Shown here in pieces: positions 1 to 7,347 of a stretch of DNA of 64,000 nt; positions within the stretch are counted from its first letter, which is position 1; every line of letters starts with the position of its first letter. The stretch covers positions 1,119,867-1,183,866 of the forward strand of contig CAWAZY010000003.1 in assembly GCA_963786675.1 (NCBI GenBank). Reading direction: 5' to 3'. Source of the DNA: JAGVSR01 sp963786675. Lineage in GTDB: Bacteria; Pseudomonadota; Alphaproteobacteria; Rhizobiales; Hyphomicrobiaceae. The position numbers and the translations under genes were made by a program. The notes beneath the pieces were generated by a model. It did not search any database. It saw only the letters and a program-made list of their open reading frames with translations, and was not told where the DNA came from.

Positions 1-5
1 CCCAA

Positions 6-1343
6 GTGTCAGCACCCCTCAAGCGAGTTTTACAGAATTTCCGCAAATCTGAGAGCGGAAACGTCGCTGTCATATTCGGCATGATGATCATGCCGCTGAC
101 GTTGTCCGTGGGGCTGGCTGTCGACTTCGGCCGCAGCACGCGGGCAAAGGCTGATATGCAGTCGGCCCTGGATGCCGGCGCCATCGCCGCTATCAAATCC
201 AATCCCGAAGTGGCCGAACTTCAGGGAACACGAATCTTCACCGCCAACTTCCGCAATGATCTTGTCACAACGCCCGTCGTGCACTTCGACCTTCAGGCCA
301 ACGGGCAGGTCAAGGCCACCGCACGCGGTTCCATCCCCCTCATTTTCGGTGGCCTAGTGGGCATCGAGACCTATGAGATTGCGACCAAGAGCACCGTTGA
401 GCCGGAGCGCCAAGTTACCGAGACGACCACTGAGGAGTATGTGTTCACCGGTGGCGCGCCTTGCCTTCATGTGATGGACCAGTCTGATCTGGATTCCCTG
501 ACCCTGAATAACAATACGAACGTTGATGGCTCGAAGTGCGACGTCCGCGTCCGTTCGAACAGATCCCGCGCGATGAAGGCCGACGGCAACTCGAACCTCA
601 AGTTCCGCTCGATAAAGGTCAAAGGCCAGAGCGCCAACAGCGGCGGACTGCAGATCACCGGCTGGCCTTATACCGTTCGTGATGATGCCGCGATCGTTAG
701 CAACCCCTACCTCGACAGCATCCGCGATGTCGTCCAATCGATCACTGTCGGCACCTGCACAAATGCAAATACCGGCAAAACTTGGACCGGCAACGTTCAG
801 CCGGGTACCTATTGCGGCGCCACAACCTTCCGCAACGCCACCTTTGGGCCGGGCCTCTACATCATCAAGTCGAGCTCGGGCAACAAGACCGGCAGCCTGA
901 GCTTCGACGGCTCAATCAACGGCAGTGCTGGGGTGAGCTTCTACCTCGCCGATAATAAGTCGAAGGTCGCGTCCTATACGGCAACGGCCGGCAGCGTATT
1001 GAGCGCGCCGACCTCGGGCATCACACGCGGTCTTCTGATTTTCGAAAACTCCAACCGCGGTTCGAACTGGGATCTTTCGGTGGCCAATCTCGCCAACCAG
1101 TCTTGGGAAGGGCTTGTCTACCTGCCCAGCGCCAACCTGACGCTTTCCAACTTTTCGGGTTGGGAAAAGTTCAAGGTCTCTCTTGCGGCCAATACGGTTC
1201 AGATCTCGAACTGGAACACCATGACCTGGGATGCCTTCGTGTGGGTCCCCTTCAACCAGAGCAGCCCGATCCTCTACGAAGACGACAGCTACACGGGTGA
1301 GGAAACGACGGTCACCGACAAGCCTCTCTACATTGCCCAGTAG
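6..1343 (+). CDS. TadG-like Flp pilus assembly / TadE-TadG family protein
   Basis: Likely membrane-anchored protein of the Tad (tight adherence) pilus type. The first 60 residues match the Tad N-terminal pattern: a basic stretch, the segment SESGNVAVIFGMMIMPL and a single membrane helix, followed by ALDAGAIAA. The rest (about 385 residues) is Ser/Thr/Asn-rich and beta-rich, as expected for a periplasmic or surface domain. The ORF opens with GTG only 5 bases from the window edge, so the true start may lie upstream. It ends just before a strong terminator. No other tad genes are visible, so a role in pilus assembly is inferred from the N-terminus only. Confidence 0.75.
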   Translation: MSAPLKRVLQNFRKSESGNVAVIFGMMIMPLTLSVGLAVDFGRSTRAKADMQSALDAGAIAAIKSNPEVAELQGTRIFTANFRNDLVTTPVVHFDLQANGQVKATARGSIPLIFGGLVGIETYEIATKSTVEPERQVTETTTEEYVFTGGAPCLHVMDQSDLDSLTLNNNTNVDGSKCDVRVRSNRSRAMKADGNSNLKFRSIKVKGQSANSGGLQITGWPYTVRDDAAIVSNPYLDSIRDVVQSITVGTCTNANTGKTWTGNVQPGTYCGATTFRNATFGPGLYIIKSSSGNKTGSLSFDGSINGSAGVSFYLADNKSKVASYTATAGSVLSAPTSGITRGLLIFENSNRGSNWDLSVANLANQSWEGLVYLPSANLTLSNFSGWEKFKVSLAANTVQISNWNTMTWDAFVWVPFNQSSPILYEDDSYTGEETTVTDKPLYIAQ

Positions 1344-1377
1344 AGACGACGACCGGCAATCGAAGAAAAAGAGAAAT

Positions 1378-1403
1378 GGGGCGTCCAGATGGACGCCCCT
1401 TTT
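1378..1403 (+). terminator. Rho-independent terminator after the TadG-like gene
   Basis: A perfect 9-bp stem GGGGCGTCC / GGACGCCCC (1378-1386 with 1391-1399) closes an AGAT loop and is followed by TTTT at 1400-1403. It lies 35 bp after the stop codon at 1343. Confidence 0.85.
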
Positions 1404-1453
1404 CATTTGTCGAAATCGGCGGCCGGCGCAGCGCATAGGGTGAGTGACCGCCC

Positions 1454-1480
1454 AAAAGAAAAGGGCCGCTGACGCGGCCC
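1454..1480 (-). terminator. Rho-independent terminator of the minus-strand membrane protein gene
   Basis: Stem GGGCCGC / GCGGCCC (1463-1469 with 1474-1480) with a TGAC loop. On the minus strand it is followed by a T-rich tract (complement of AAAAGAAAA, 1454-1462), so it mainly serves the gene ending at 1502. A short TTT on the plus side may make it partly bidirectional. Confidence 0.75.
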
Positions 1481-1501
1481 TTTGTGTTGATGCTGCCTGT
1501 A

Positions 1502-2731
1502 TCAGGCGGCCTTTTCTCTTAAGGCCGGCAGCTTCTTATCCTCCTCGGCGTCCCTTGCGCTCCTGAGAGCGATACCGATGTAGCGAACTCTTCCACCAAG
1601 TTTGGCCTTCTGTACGCCAAGCTCACCGAATTCACGTCCGAAGGTCGGCAGTGCGAGTGGCTCTTTTTCCTTCACTTCACACCAGGCACAATACTCTTCG
1701 TACAACTCGGTAGCCGTCATACTCGAACCATCCTGCGTCTGCACACTCTCCTTGTAGAAGCGCTCCACATCGGTTTCGGGAGCCATTGGGACGATACGTT
1801 GAGGTGCCGGGGCCGACTTGTTGTCGTTGGCGCCGGAACGCGGTTTTGCAGCAATCTGCACGGGCGCCGTCTCGCGGACGGGGGCCGCCACCGCTACCGC
1901 AGCGGTGAGAGGCTCGGCAATCGCAACCATTTGCGGTGCAGCCGGAGCAATCGCGTCGTAGAGACGCCACTGGCTGAAGGCAATGTACATGCCCAGGCCA
2001 GAACCCACTTCCAGAAGCAGTGCGATGAAAACGGTCATCGCGATCTGGATCGTGTCGATATTGATGCCAGTCAGCTTGGACAGCACCGCTGCCTGCGGAT
2101 CTGCTTCCGACATCACCGTTGCACCCGAGGCCGTCGACAGCTTCGCGGAAAGTTCCGAGATGCGGTCACTCAGCTTGCCGGCTTCCTTGCCCGAAGCCAA
2201 TTCGGCCGTGAGCGCGTGATACGACTGGCAGAACTCGCGGCCCTGCTTGCCGGTCACGTCGGTGCAGCCCTTGGTCCAAGACCAGGGGCGCTGGTTCTGG
2301 GCATTGTCGATGTCGCTCTGCACGACGCCGACAGGACGATGCTGCGGCACCCAGCCGAGCTGTTCCTGCGAGCGTGCCAGGTCGGAGCGAAGGTCCTTGT
2401 AGGTCTGGGCTTCGACGGCACGCTGGCCGGTCGTGTCCAGACGGTTCAAGGCCGCGTGACCCAGTGCTGAGGTGAGCGAGTAGACGGTGCACACGACACC
2501 GACGATCGCAGCCGCAATTGCCTGCGACCACACCCGGCTTCTGATAGCGGCGAAGAAGAAGAATGGGATCAGCGCTTTAAGGCAGTCCGCGGCGGCCGAA
2601 GCCGAGCCGTAGATCATGCCGTCAAGTTCTGTTTTTCCGAGACTGAAACCAAATCGCCAGTTCATGGCGGCCGACACGGCGAGTAGCACGCCGGCTGCCA
2701 GAACCCCTAGTACACCCATCAGGTGTCTCAT
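1502..2731 (-). CDS. Multi-helix membrane protein with D5-primase-like C-terminal domain
   Basis: Function not recognised. The N-terminal third has about three hydrophobic helices (VLGVLAAGVLLAVSAAM, a Phe-rich CLKALIPFFFFAAI segment and AIAAAIVGVVCTVYSL). A helical coiled region with the Cys-bearing segment CTDVTGKQGREFCQSY follows, then another helix near ALLLEVGSGLGMYIAF, an Ala/Pro linker, and a C-terminal module of about 80 residues (VERFYKES...YEEYCAWCEVKEKEPL...FGREFGELGV...VRYIGIAL). That module resembles the winged-helix tail of phage/plasmid D5-type primases. The start at 2731 is preferred for its upstream GGAGAGG; ATGs at 2743 and 2758 are alternatives. The gene is followed by its own terminator. 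Confidence 0.6.
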   Translation of the reverse strand: MRHLMGVLGVLAAGVLLAVSAAMNWRFGFSLGKTELDGMIYGSASAAADCLKALIPFFFFAAIRSRVWSQAIAAAIVGVVCTVYSLTSALGHAALNRLDTTGQRAVEAQTYKDLRSDLARSQEQLGWVPQHRPVGVVQSDIDNAQNQRPWSWTKGCTDVTGKQGREFCQSYHALTAELASGKEAGKLSDRISELSAKLSTASGATVMSEADPQAAVLSKLTGINIDTIQIAMTVFIALLLEVGSGLGMYIAFSQWRLYDAIAPAAPQMVAIAEPLTAAVAVAAPVRETAPVQIAAKPRSGANDNKSAPAPQRIVPMAPETDVERFYKESVQTQDGSSMTATELYEEYCAWCEVKEKEPLALPTFGREFGELGVQKAKLGGRVRYIGIALRSARDAEEDKKLPALREKAA

Positions 2732-2758
2732 AGCCCTCTCCATTGCACAGATCCGCAC

Positions 2759-3847
2759 CGACGCAGGAACCCCCTTCGGTCCGGATCGCTTGGTCTTGTT
2801 GTCCGGAGGGAAACGGAATCAGCAGAAAGCAAAACATCAAAGACACATCGCCTGCCGGGCTGCTCCGCTTGAGCTGCCGGGCCATCCCCAATGGCACCGA
2901 CACGGAACTGCAACGGACGCGCGAGGCAACTTTGGACCTGCTGGATCTTCGTACCGATCGTCGACTTGTACACAGGTTGCGCTGCCGCTAGAGCCAACCG
3001 GTGGAAAACACAAGGCGACGGGCAGAAGCTAACAAGTGTCTAACGCGACACACTCCCCTCAGGGGTTGAGGCTATGCGATTCGAAATCTTTTGTTAAGAG
3101 AATCAGAACTGTAGATTTATTGCTTCCAGACTGGGCACGATTGGTGGCCTCAGCGCCACATGACACCTCCCCCATTCATCCACAGACTGCGACCCCGGTT
3201 GTCCCCCGGATGTCCCCAGCCGCCGCGCATTATCCCCACGGGATGTCCACGCCATCCAAGGCGCCGGTCCCGATGCTGCACGTTACCGTGGCCCATGCTG
3301 CAATTGAGAAACGCCTTGCGCTCATGAGCGCCCTTCGCCGCCCCCGAGCATCCCCGCGGTAGGTGAACGCTCAAAATATGCGCAGCGGGGGAATGACTTA
3401 GTCCATAGTCCGCTCTATCCCCGGCGCCGGGAAAAGGTTACAATTTTCTTAATAAGACGGATGCGGACGAACGTATCCGATGCTAAGGTATTGTCATGTC
3501 GGGAGACCGTTCGGCGCGGGCTGTCACATGCTTGGTGGGGATTTTGATGCAACGTGCGCGGATGGGTCCGCGGTTCAATCTAAGCACCGAGTTGGCGGAG
3601 GCACGGGCCCAGCGCTGAAGAACAATCAGATGCCAGGCCCGTCGGAAGATTCGAGAAGACCAAAGGGGCGTGCAGGACGAAGACGATGCGCGAACACCCG
3701 AAGATCATGGGCGGCGCTGCCGGGGCTAGATCAATTTCCCCGGTATCGACAGGTCTGAAAGTCTCGACAGGTTTGGAATTGGCACGGCAGACGGCCGGCA
3801 AGACGTTGGCTTGGCTCTAGGGTCGCAGGACGTAGGAGTAACCCTCG
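2759..3847. other. 1.1-kb non-coding stretch with DnaA-box-like sequences
   Basis: No ORF here has convincing protein character. The stretch contains TTGTACACA (2966-2974), the reverse complement of TTTTCCACC (3000-3008), TCATCCACA (3176-3184) and TTATCCCCA (3230-3238), each within one or two bases of the DnaA box TTATCCACA. It also has an AT-rich patch near 3437-3456. These could be a DnaA-bound regulatory or origin-like region, or chance matches. Nothing else was seen except promoters presumed for the flanking genes. Confidence 0.3.
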
Positions 3848-4957
3848 ATGCAACGCGTATTCGGATTGGCAGTGCTCACGGGCGGTCTGGCCTACGGCCT
3901 CTACGCCCATAGCCCATCGACCAGCGACCGCGAGGAACAGGTCGCAGCCGTAACGCGGATCATTGCGCAGGGAACCGTGAACGAACCGGCAGTCGTCGCC
4001 GCCGAGCAGCCGGGTCTGCGCCAGCCGGTCGAGCAATCCCGGGCGCTGCCGGCATTCGCCGCGCCGGAGATGGCAAGCCGGCCCATCGCAAAGGCCGCCC
4101 CCAGCACCACGGTTGCAGCACCAGCCGATCCGGCCGCCGCTGAGCCAATGCCTTGGCAGACTGACGTCGCCCCAATCACGGTGACGACGCAGACGGCCGC
4201 GGTTGCGCCCGCGCCCCAGTCTGAAGTGGTCAAGGCCGCGGCCCGCACCCCGCGCCAACTCGCGCGTCAGATCCAGTCGGAATTGAAGCGGCTGGGTTGC
4301 TACGGCGGCGCGCTGGACGGCAGCTGGGGGTCTGGCTCACGCGCCGCGATGAGCGAGTTCATCTCTGCGGTTAACGCCTCGCTGCCGACGCAAGAGCCTG
4401 ACGTCATTCTGCTGACCTTGCTGAAGGGGCACAAAGGCAATGTCTGCGGCATGTCCTGCGCTCCCCATCAGGTCGCAACAGGCGGGCGCTGCATCGCGCG
4501 CGATACTGTAGCCAGCGTCGCCGTTCCCGCCCCGCGCGTTGCTGGCCTGAGACCAGCCACACCGCCGCCAGCGGGACGCATGTCGATTGGTGGACCTCGT
4601 GACGAACCCGCCAGCGACGCGGCCAGCACGCCATCAAGCCTCACCGGCGAACGCTTGCCGTGGGCGACGGGGCCTGCCGCGCGCGTTGTCGCCAGCGATC
4701 CGGAAGCCGGCACCATTGCCTCCCGGCACCTTGCGGCGCTGGAAGATGACCGCGATGCGGGTGTTGTAACTCATTCGATCCGGCCCGCTGCCGCCAGCGC
4801 TGAGTTCCGCGAACCCGTTCGTATCGCACCTCCGAAGCGCGCCGCACGCCCGGTGAAAGCGAAACCGTCGCGGGCCGTCGAACGCAAGATCAATCGGCGC
4901 AAGTACGCGACGCGGGCCGTGCAGAACCTCTTCCTGCACCCACTGGGACGGATGTAG
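3848..4957 (+). CDS. Exported protein with peptidoglycan-binding-like domain
   Basis: A 369-residue protein with an N-terminal hydrophobic segment (VFGLAVLTGGLAYGLYA) acting as signal or anchor, then a long Ala/Pro-rich linker. A PG_binding_1-like fold follows at about residues 135-200 (ARQIQSELKRLGCYGGALDGSWGSGSRAAMSEF), then a Cys-containing segment CGMSCAPHQVATGGRCI and a basic C-terminal tail. Such proteins usually sit in the periplasm and may bind the cell wall. A GGAG-like RBS precedes the ATG. No enzymatic motif is seen. It converges on cutA. Confidence 0.6.
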   Translation: MQRVFGLAVLTGGLAYGLYAHSPSTSDREEQVAAVTRIIAQGTVNEPAVVAAEQPGLRQPVEQSRALPAFAAPEMASRPIAKAAPSTTVAAPADPAAAEPMPWQTDVAPITVTTQTAAVAPAPQSEVVKAAARTPRQLARQIQSELKRLGCYGGALDGSWGSGSRAAMSEFISAVNASLPTQEPDVILLTLLKGHKGNVCGMSCAPHQVATGGRCIARDTVASVAVPAPRVAGLRPATPPPAGRMSIGGPRDEPASDAASTPSSLTGERLPWATGPAARVVASDPEAGTIASRHLAALEDDRDAGVVTHSIRPAAASAEFREPVRIAPPKRAARPVKAKPSRAVERKINRRKYATRAVQNLFLHPLGRM

Positions 4958-4970
4958 CGTAAGATAGGAC

Positions 4971-5312
4971 TTAACAACCCTCCGGCTTGGACGTTTCCCG
5001 TATGAGCCACGCTAGGTAGTCCGGTGAGCCACCGTCGACCGCCAACGTGAGGAACGCAGGTGTGTCGTAGGGGTGCTGGCGGACCCCCTCCGCGATGACG
5101 GCTTCGGCCAGCCCTGCCCGAGTCTTGATAATGAGAACACACTCGCTATCCCGCGCGATCCGCCCCTCCCATCGGTACAGCGACGTCATACCCGGCAGGA
5201 CGTTAACGCATGCCGCCAGGCCAGCCTCGACCAGTGCGCGCCCCACCGTTTCCGCACATTCTACGTCCGGAAACGTCGCATAGATGAGAACGGGCTTGTC
5301 GTTCGTGTCCAA
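4971..5312 (-). CDS. cutA: CutA1 divalent-cation tolerance protein
   Basis: Small cytosolic trimeric protein of the CutA1 family, linked genetically to divalent metal tolerance; its biochemical role is unsettled. The family core is complete: VLIYATFPDVECAETVGRAL, AACVNVLPGMTSLYRWEGRI, then LIIKTR and HPYDTPAFLTLAVDGGSPDYLAWL. With a TTG start at 5312 the protein has 113 residues, the normal family length. The longer in-frame ATG at 5471 would add about 50 residues unlike the family and run into the NAD kinase gene, so it is rejected. The gene is divergent from NAD kinase across about 70 bp. Confidence 0.88.
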   Translation of the reverse strand: MDTNDKPVLIYATFPDVECAETVGRALVEAGLAACVNVLPGMTSLYRWEGRIARDSECVLIIKTRAGLAEAVIAEGVRQHPYDTPAFLTLAVDGGSPDYLAWLIRETSKPEGC

Positions 5313-5382
5313 GTGCGCGAGCCTCCCGCCTCCCGAAGCCTCTCGGCTTCCATATCCAGAGAGCCATACCGTTCCGCGCCCG

Positions 5383-6165
5383 ATGACAGCAAGCCAGAAG
5401 ATGTTCGACCAAATCGCATTCGTCGCCAGCGACGTGCCCGAGGCCCGCTCCGCCCTCGAGCAATTGACCACGCTCTATGGCAACGCGCGGCCCGCCGACG
5501 CGGACGCCATCGTGGCGCTCGGCGGCGACGGCCTCATGCTGCAAACACTGCACCGTTTCATGAACGACCGTATCCCCATTTACGGCATGAACCGCGGATC
5601 GGTCGGCTTCCTGATGAACGAGTACCGGGAGGAAGACTTGCGCGAGCGTCTCGCCGCGGCGGAGATTTCCCGCGTGCATCCCTTGTCGATGGTCGCCTAC
5701 GACGCCAACGGCAAGGCCAGTAAATCGCTGGCCATCAACGAAGTGTCGCTCTTCCGGGAGACCTTTCAGGCGGCCAAGCTGAGCGTCTCCGTCGACGGCA
5801 AGGAACGCATCGAGGAATTGATTTGCGACGGCATTCTTGTCGCCACACCGGCCGGGTCCACCGCTTACAATCTCTCTGCCTACGGTCCCATCCTCCCGCT
5901 GGATGCGCAACTGCTGGCCTTGACCCCAATCAGTCCGTTCCGCCCGCGCCGCTGGCGGGGCGCCCTGTTGCCGAACAGCGCGCGCATCACCATACATGTG
6001 CGCGAGCACCAGAAGCGTCCGGTCAGTGCGGTGGCCGACCATACCGAAACGCGTCATGTCGTGCGGGTGGAAGTGGAACTGGCGCGCCAGATCGAACTGT
6101 TGATGATGTTCGACCCCGGTCACAGCCTCGACGAGCGCGTCATCGCCGAACAGTTCCGGTTCTAG
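5383..6165 (+). CDS. nadK: NAD kinase
   Basis: ATP (or polyphosphate)-dependent phosphorylation of NAD to NADP in the cytosol. The 260-residue product carries the diagnostic GGDG loop (residues 47-50, VALGGDGLMLQTLH), then YGMNRGSVGFLMN, an INEVSLFR segment and the substrate-binding stretch ATPAGSTAYNLSAYGPILPL. The ATG at 5383 gives the usual alphaproteobacterial length. An upstream in-frame ATG at 5284 would overlap cutA and adds non-conserved residues. An in-frame ATG at 5401 is also possible. Confidence 0.93.
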   Translation: MTASQKMFDQIAFVASDVPEARSALEQLTTLYGNARPADADAIVALGGDGLMLQTLHRFMNDRIPIYGMNRGSVGFLMNEYREEDLRERLAAAEISRVHPLSMVAYDANGKASKSLAINEVSLFRETFQAAKLSVSVDGKERIEELICDGILVATPAGSTAYNLSAYGPILPLDAQLLALTPISPFRPRRWRGALLPNSARITIHVREHQKRPVSAVADHTETRHVVRVEVELARQIELLMMFDPGHSLDERVIAEQFRF

Positions 6166-6537
6166 GTTCAGCCGCGCACGCCGCCTCCCGGCGCAGATCC
6201 GTCAGCATTACACTGTCCGCGCAGTGGACGCCGACGCGGGGTTGATCTCGACGCGCGTGCGTTCTCTCTAGCAGGCGACGGCCGCAGAACTGAGCTCATC
6301 GACTGTGATGGCGCAGTAACAGACGTCGGACCAAATTTGCCAAAGTCCCTCCTGGCGAAGGGCTCATCACTGGCCAGCGAGTTTGGCGGTCCGGGTCCTT
6401 CGGTTTACCGCCGCACTCCCGCAACTCCCGGAAGCACCACCTAAAACTCGTGTTTGGCCCGGCTTTTCCGCCCCGGGATCATGCACGAATGCGGCACGGA
6501 TCATCTTCAATAAGGGCATTGACAGCACACCCGGAGC
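6166..6537. other. Intergenic region upstream of the puc operators
   Basis: No gene seen. The stretch probably holds the end of the NAD kinase transcript and upstream control DNA of the puc promoter. A TTGACA hexamer at 6519-6524 is a possible -35 element but has no good -10 at standard spacing. Confidence 0.4.
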
Positions 6538-6581
6538 TGTGAAACGTATTTGACAGATCAATATGTCTATTTTCGGTTACA
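6538..6581 (+). promoter_or_regulatory. Tandem PpsR/CrtJ-type operators of the puc promoter
   Basis: Two perfect TGT-N12-ACA palindromes, 6538-6555 and 6564-6581, are separated by exactly 8 bp. This is the arrangement described for cooperative binding of the redox/light-responsive repressor PpsR (CrtJ) at photosynthesis promoters. A TTGACA hexamer (6550-6555) overlaps the end of the first palindrome, so repressor binding would block a sigma-70-type polymerase. The pair lies about 150 bp upstream of pucB. Confidence 0.85.
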
Positions 6582-6667
6582 GTTCTCCGGTCTGAAGCGG
6601 ACACAGCGTCTCTCTGGACCAGACACCGCGCTTCGCAGTCGGCCCATGTCGGGCAGATGCGACAGCA

Positions 6668-6685
6668 AACCCACAGTCGTGGGTT
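6668..6685 (+). promoter_or_regulatory. 5'-leader hairpin of the puc mRNA
   Basis: Perfect 7-bp stem AACCCAC / GTGGGTT with an AGTC loop, 44 bp upstream of the pucB ATG and downstream of the operators. It could stabilise the 5' end of the antenna mRNA; that role is inferred. Confidence 0.5.
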
Positions 6686-6729
6686 CCGGCACGAAATAGG
6701 TCTTGCCGGTCACTTGGGAGAATTCGGCT

Positions 6730-6891
6730 ATGGATAGCTTGGACGATCCAAACAGGGTCTGGCCGACCGGTCTGACCATCAGAGAATCAGAGGCTCTGCA
6801 TAAGCATCTGATCGACGGAACGCGTGTCTTCGGCGCTATCGCGCTGGTGGCTCACTTTCTCGCCTATCTCTACACGCCGTGGATGGGATGA
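6730..6891 (+). CDS. pucB: Light-harvesting complex 2 beta polypeptide
   Basis: A 53-residue single-span antenna protein of the intracytoplasmic membrane. It carries the LH beta signature: LTIRESEALHKHLIDGTRVF, then the helix GAIALVAHFLAYLYTPW, in which His42 is the expected ligand of the long-wavelength bacteriochlorophyll pair. His24 matches the conserved histidine of the amphipathic N-terminus. The ATG at 6730 is chosen because GGGAG at 6716-6720 sits 9 bp upstream and the length fits the family; an upstream TTG start (6703) would add non-conserved residues. It is first gene of the puc operon, with pucA 12 bp downstream. Confidence 0.93.
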   Translation: MDSLDDPNRVWPTGLTIRESEALHKHLIDGTRVFGAIALVAHFLAYLYTPWMG

Positions 6892-6903
6892 GGGAGAACG
6901 GAC

Positions 6904-7236
6904 ATGAACCAAGGACGTATCTGGTGTGTGGTTAAGCCCACGGTTGGGTTGCCACTCTTTCTCGGCAGCGTCGCATTGACGTCGCTGGCGGTGCATACGG
7001 CGGTGTTGAGCAACACCACATGGATGGCCGATTTCCTGAGCGGCAAAAGCGTGTCGGGCACGGCGGCAATTGACTCGAAGGGGACGGCCCCGGTCGTGTT
7101 CAAGACCGAAGACGGCAAGGCCGCTTTCGCGATCAATGTCACCCCGGCGGTGGGCGACAGCTCATCGTTCGTTATCAAGGTGGATCGCCTTCCAGGCGAC
7201 CTTGCCTTGGCGGACCCTCCGACGGTCGTGAAGTAA
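6904..7236 (+). CDS. pucA: Light-harvesting complex 2 alpha polypeptide, B800-820-like, with long C-terminal extension
   Basis: Alpha antenna subunit that pairs with PucB and binds bacteriochlorophyll in the membrane. It opens MNQGRIWCVVKPTVGLPL like typical PucA, followed by the helix with His31 (LAVHTAVLSNTTW). Aligned without gaps to Rhodoblastus acidophilus LH2 alpha, positions 44 and 45 are Phe and Leu (MADFLSG) instead of Tyr and Trp. That pair is known from low-light B800-820 complexes and removes the hydrogen bonds that red-shift the B850 pigments. The protein is 110 residues against the usual 50-60. The extra roughly 60 residues are polar with no second membrane helix, so probably periplasmic. 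Confidence 0.92.
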   Translation: MNQGRIWCVVKPTVGLPLFLGSVALTSLAVHTAVLSNTTWMADFLSGKSVSGTAAIDSKGTAPVVFKTEDGKAAFAINVTPAVGDSSSFVIKVDRLPGDLALADPPTVVK

Positions 7237-7259
7237 ACGCACTGCAGCCATGGCGCGAC

Positions 7260-7294
7260 CCCGAGGCCCGGAGCTTCGATGCCCGGGCCTCGGG
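7260..7294 (+). promoter_or_regulatory. Stable intercistronic hairpin between pucA and pucC
   Basis: A perfect 12-bp GC-rich stem (7260-7271 with 7283-7294) closes an 11-nt loop, 24 bp after the pucA stop. No T-tract follows, so it is not a classical terminator. In puc and puf operons such hairpins protect the upstream antenna mRNA from 3' decay and lower downstream expression; that role is inferred here by position. Confidence 0.75.
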
Positions 7295-7347
7295 CAAGCC
7301 GCGCCCAATCTCAAGCCGGGAAACGGCAACTGCGGGGCGCTTCAAAC

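Noticed and set aside
3480..3758. A 92-residue plus-strand ORF in the gene-free region
   Set aside because: Composition and low complexity look like random translation of GC-rich DNA; no RBS or known motif.
4634..5142. Long minus-strand ORFs over the peptidoglycan-binding-like gene
   Set aside because: Arg-rich out-of-frame shadows of the 3848-4957 gene.
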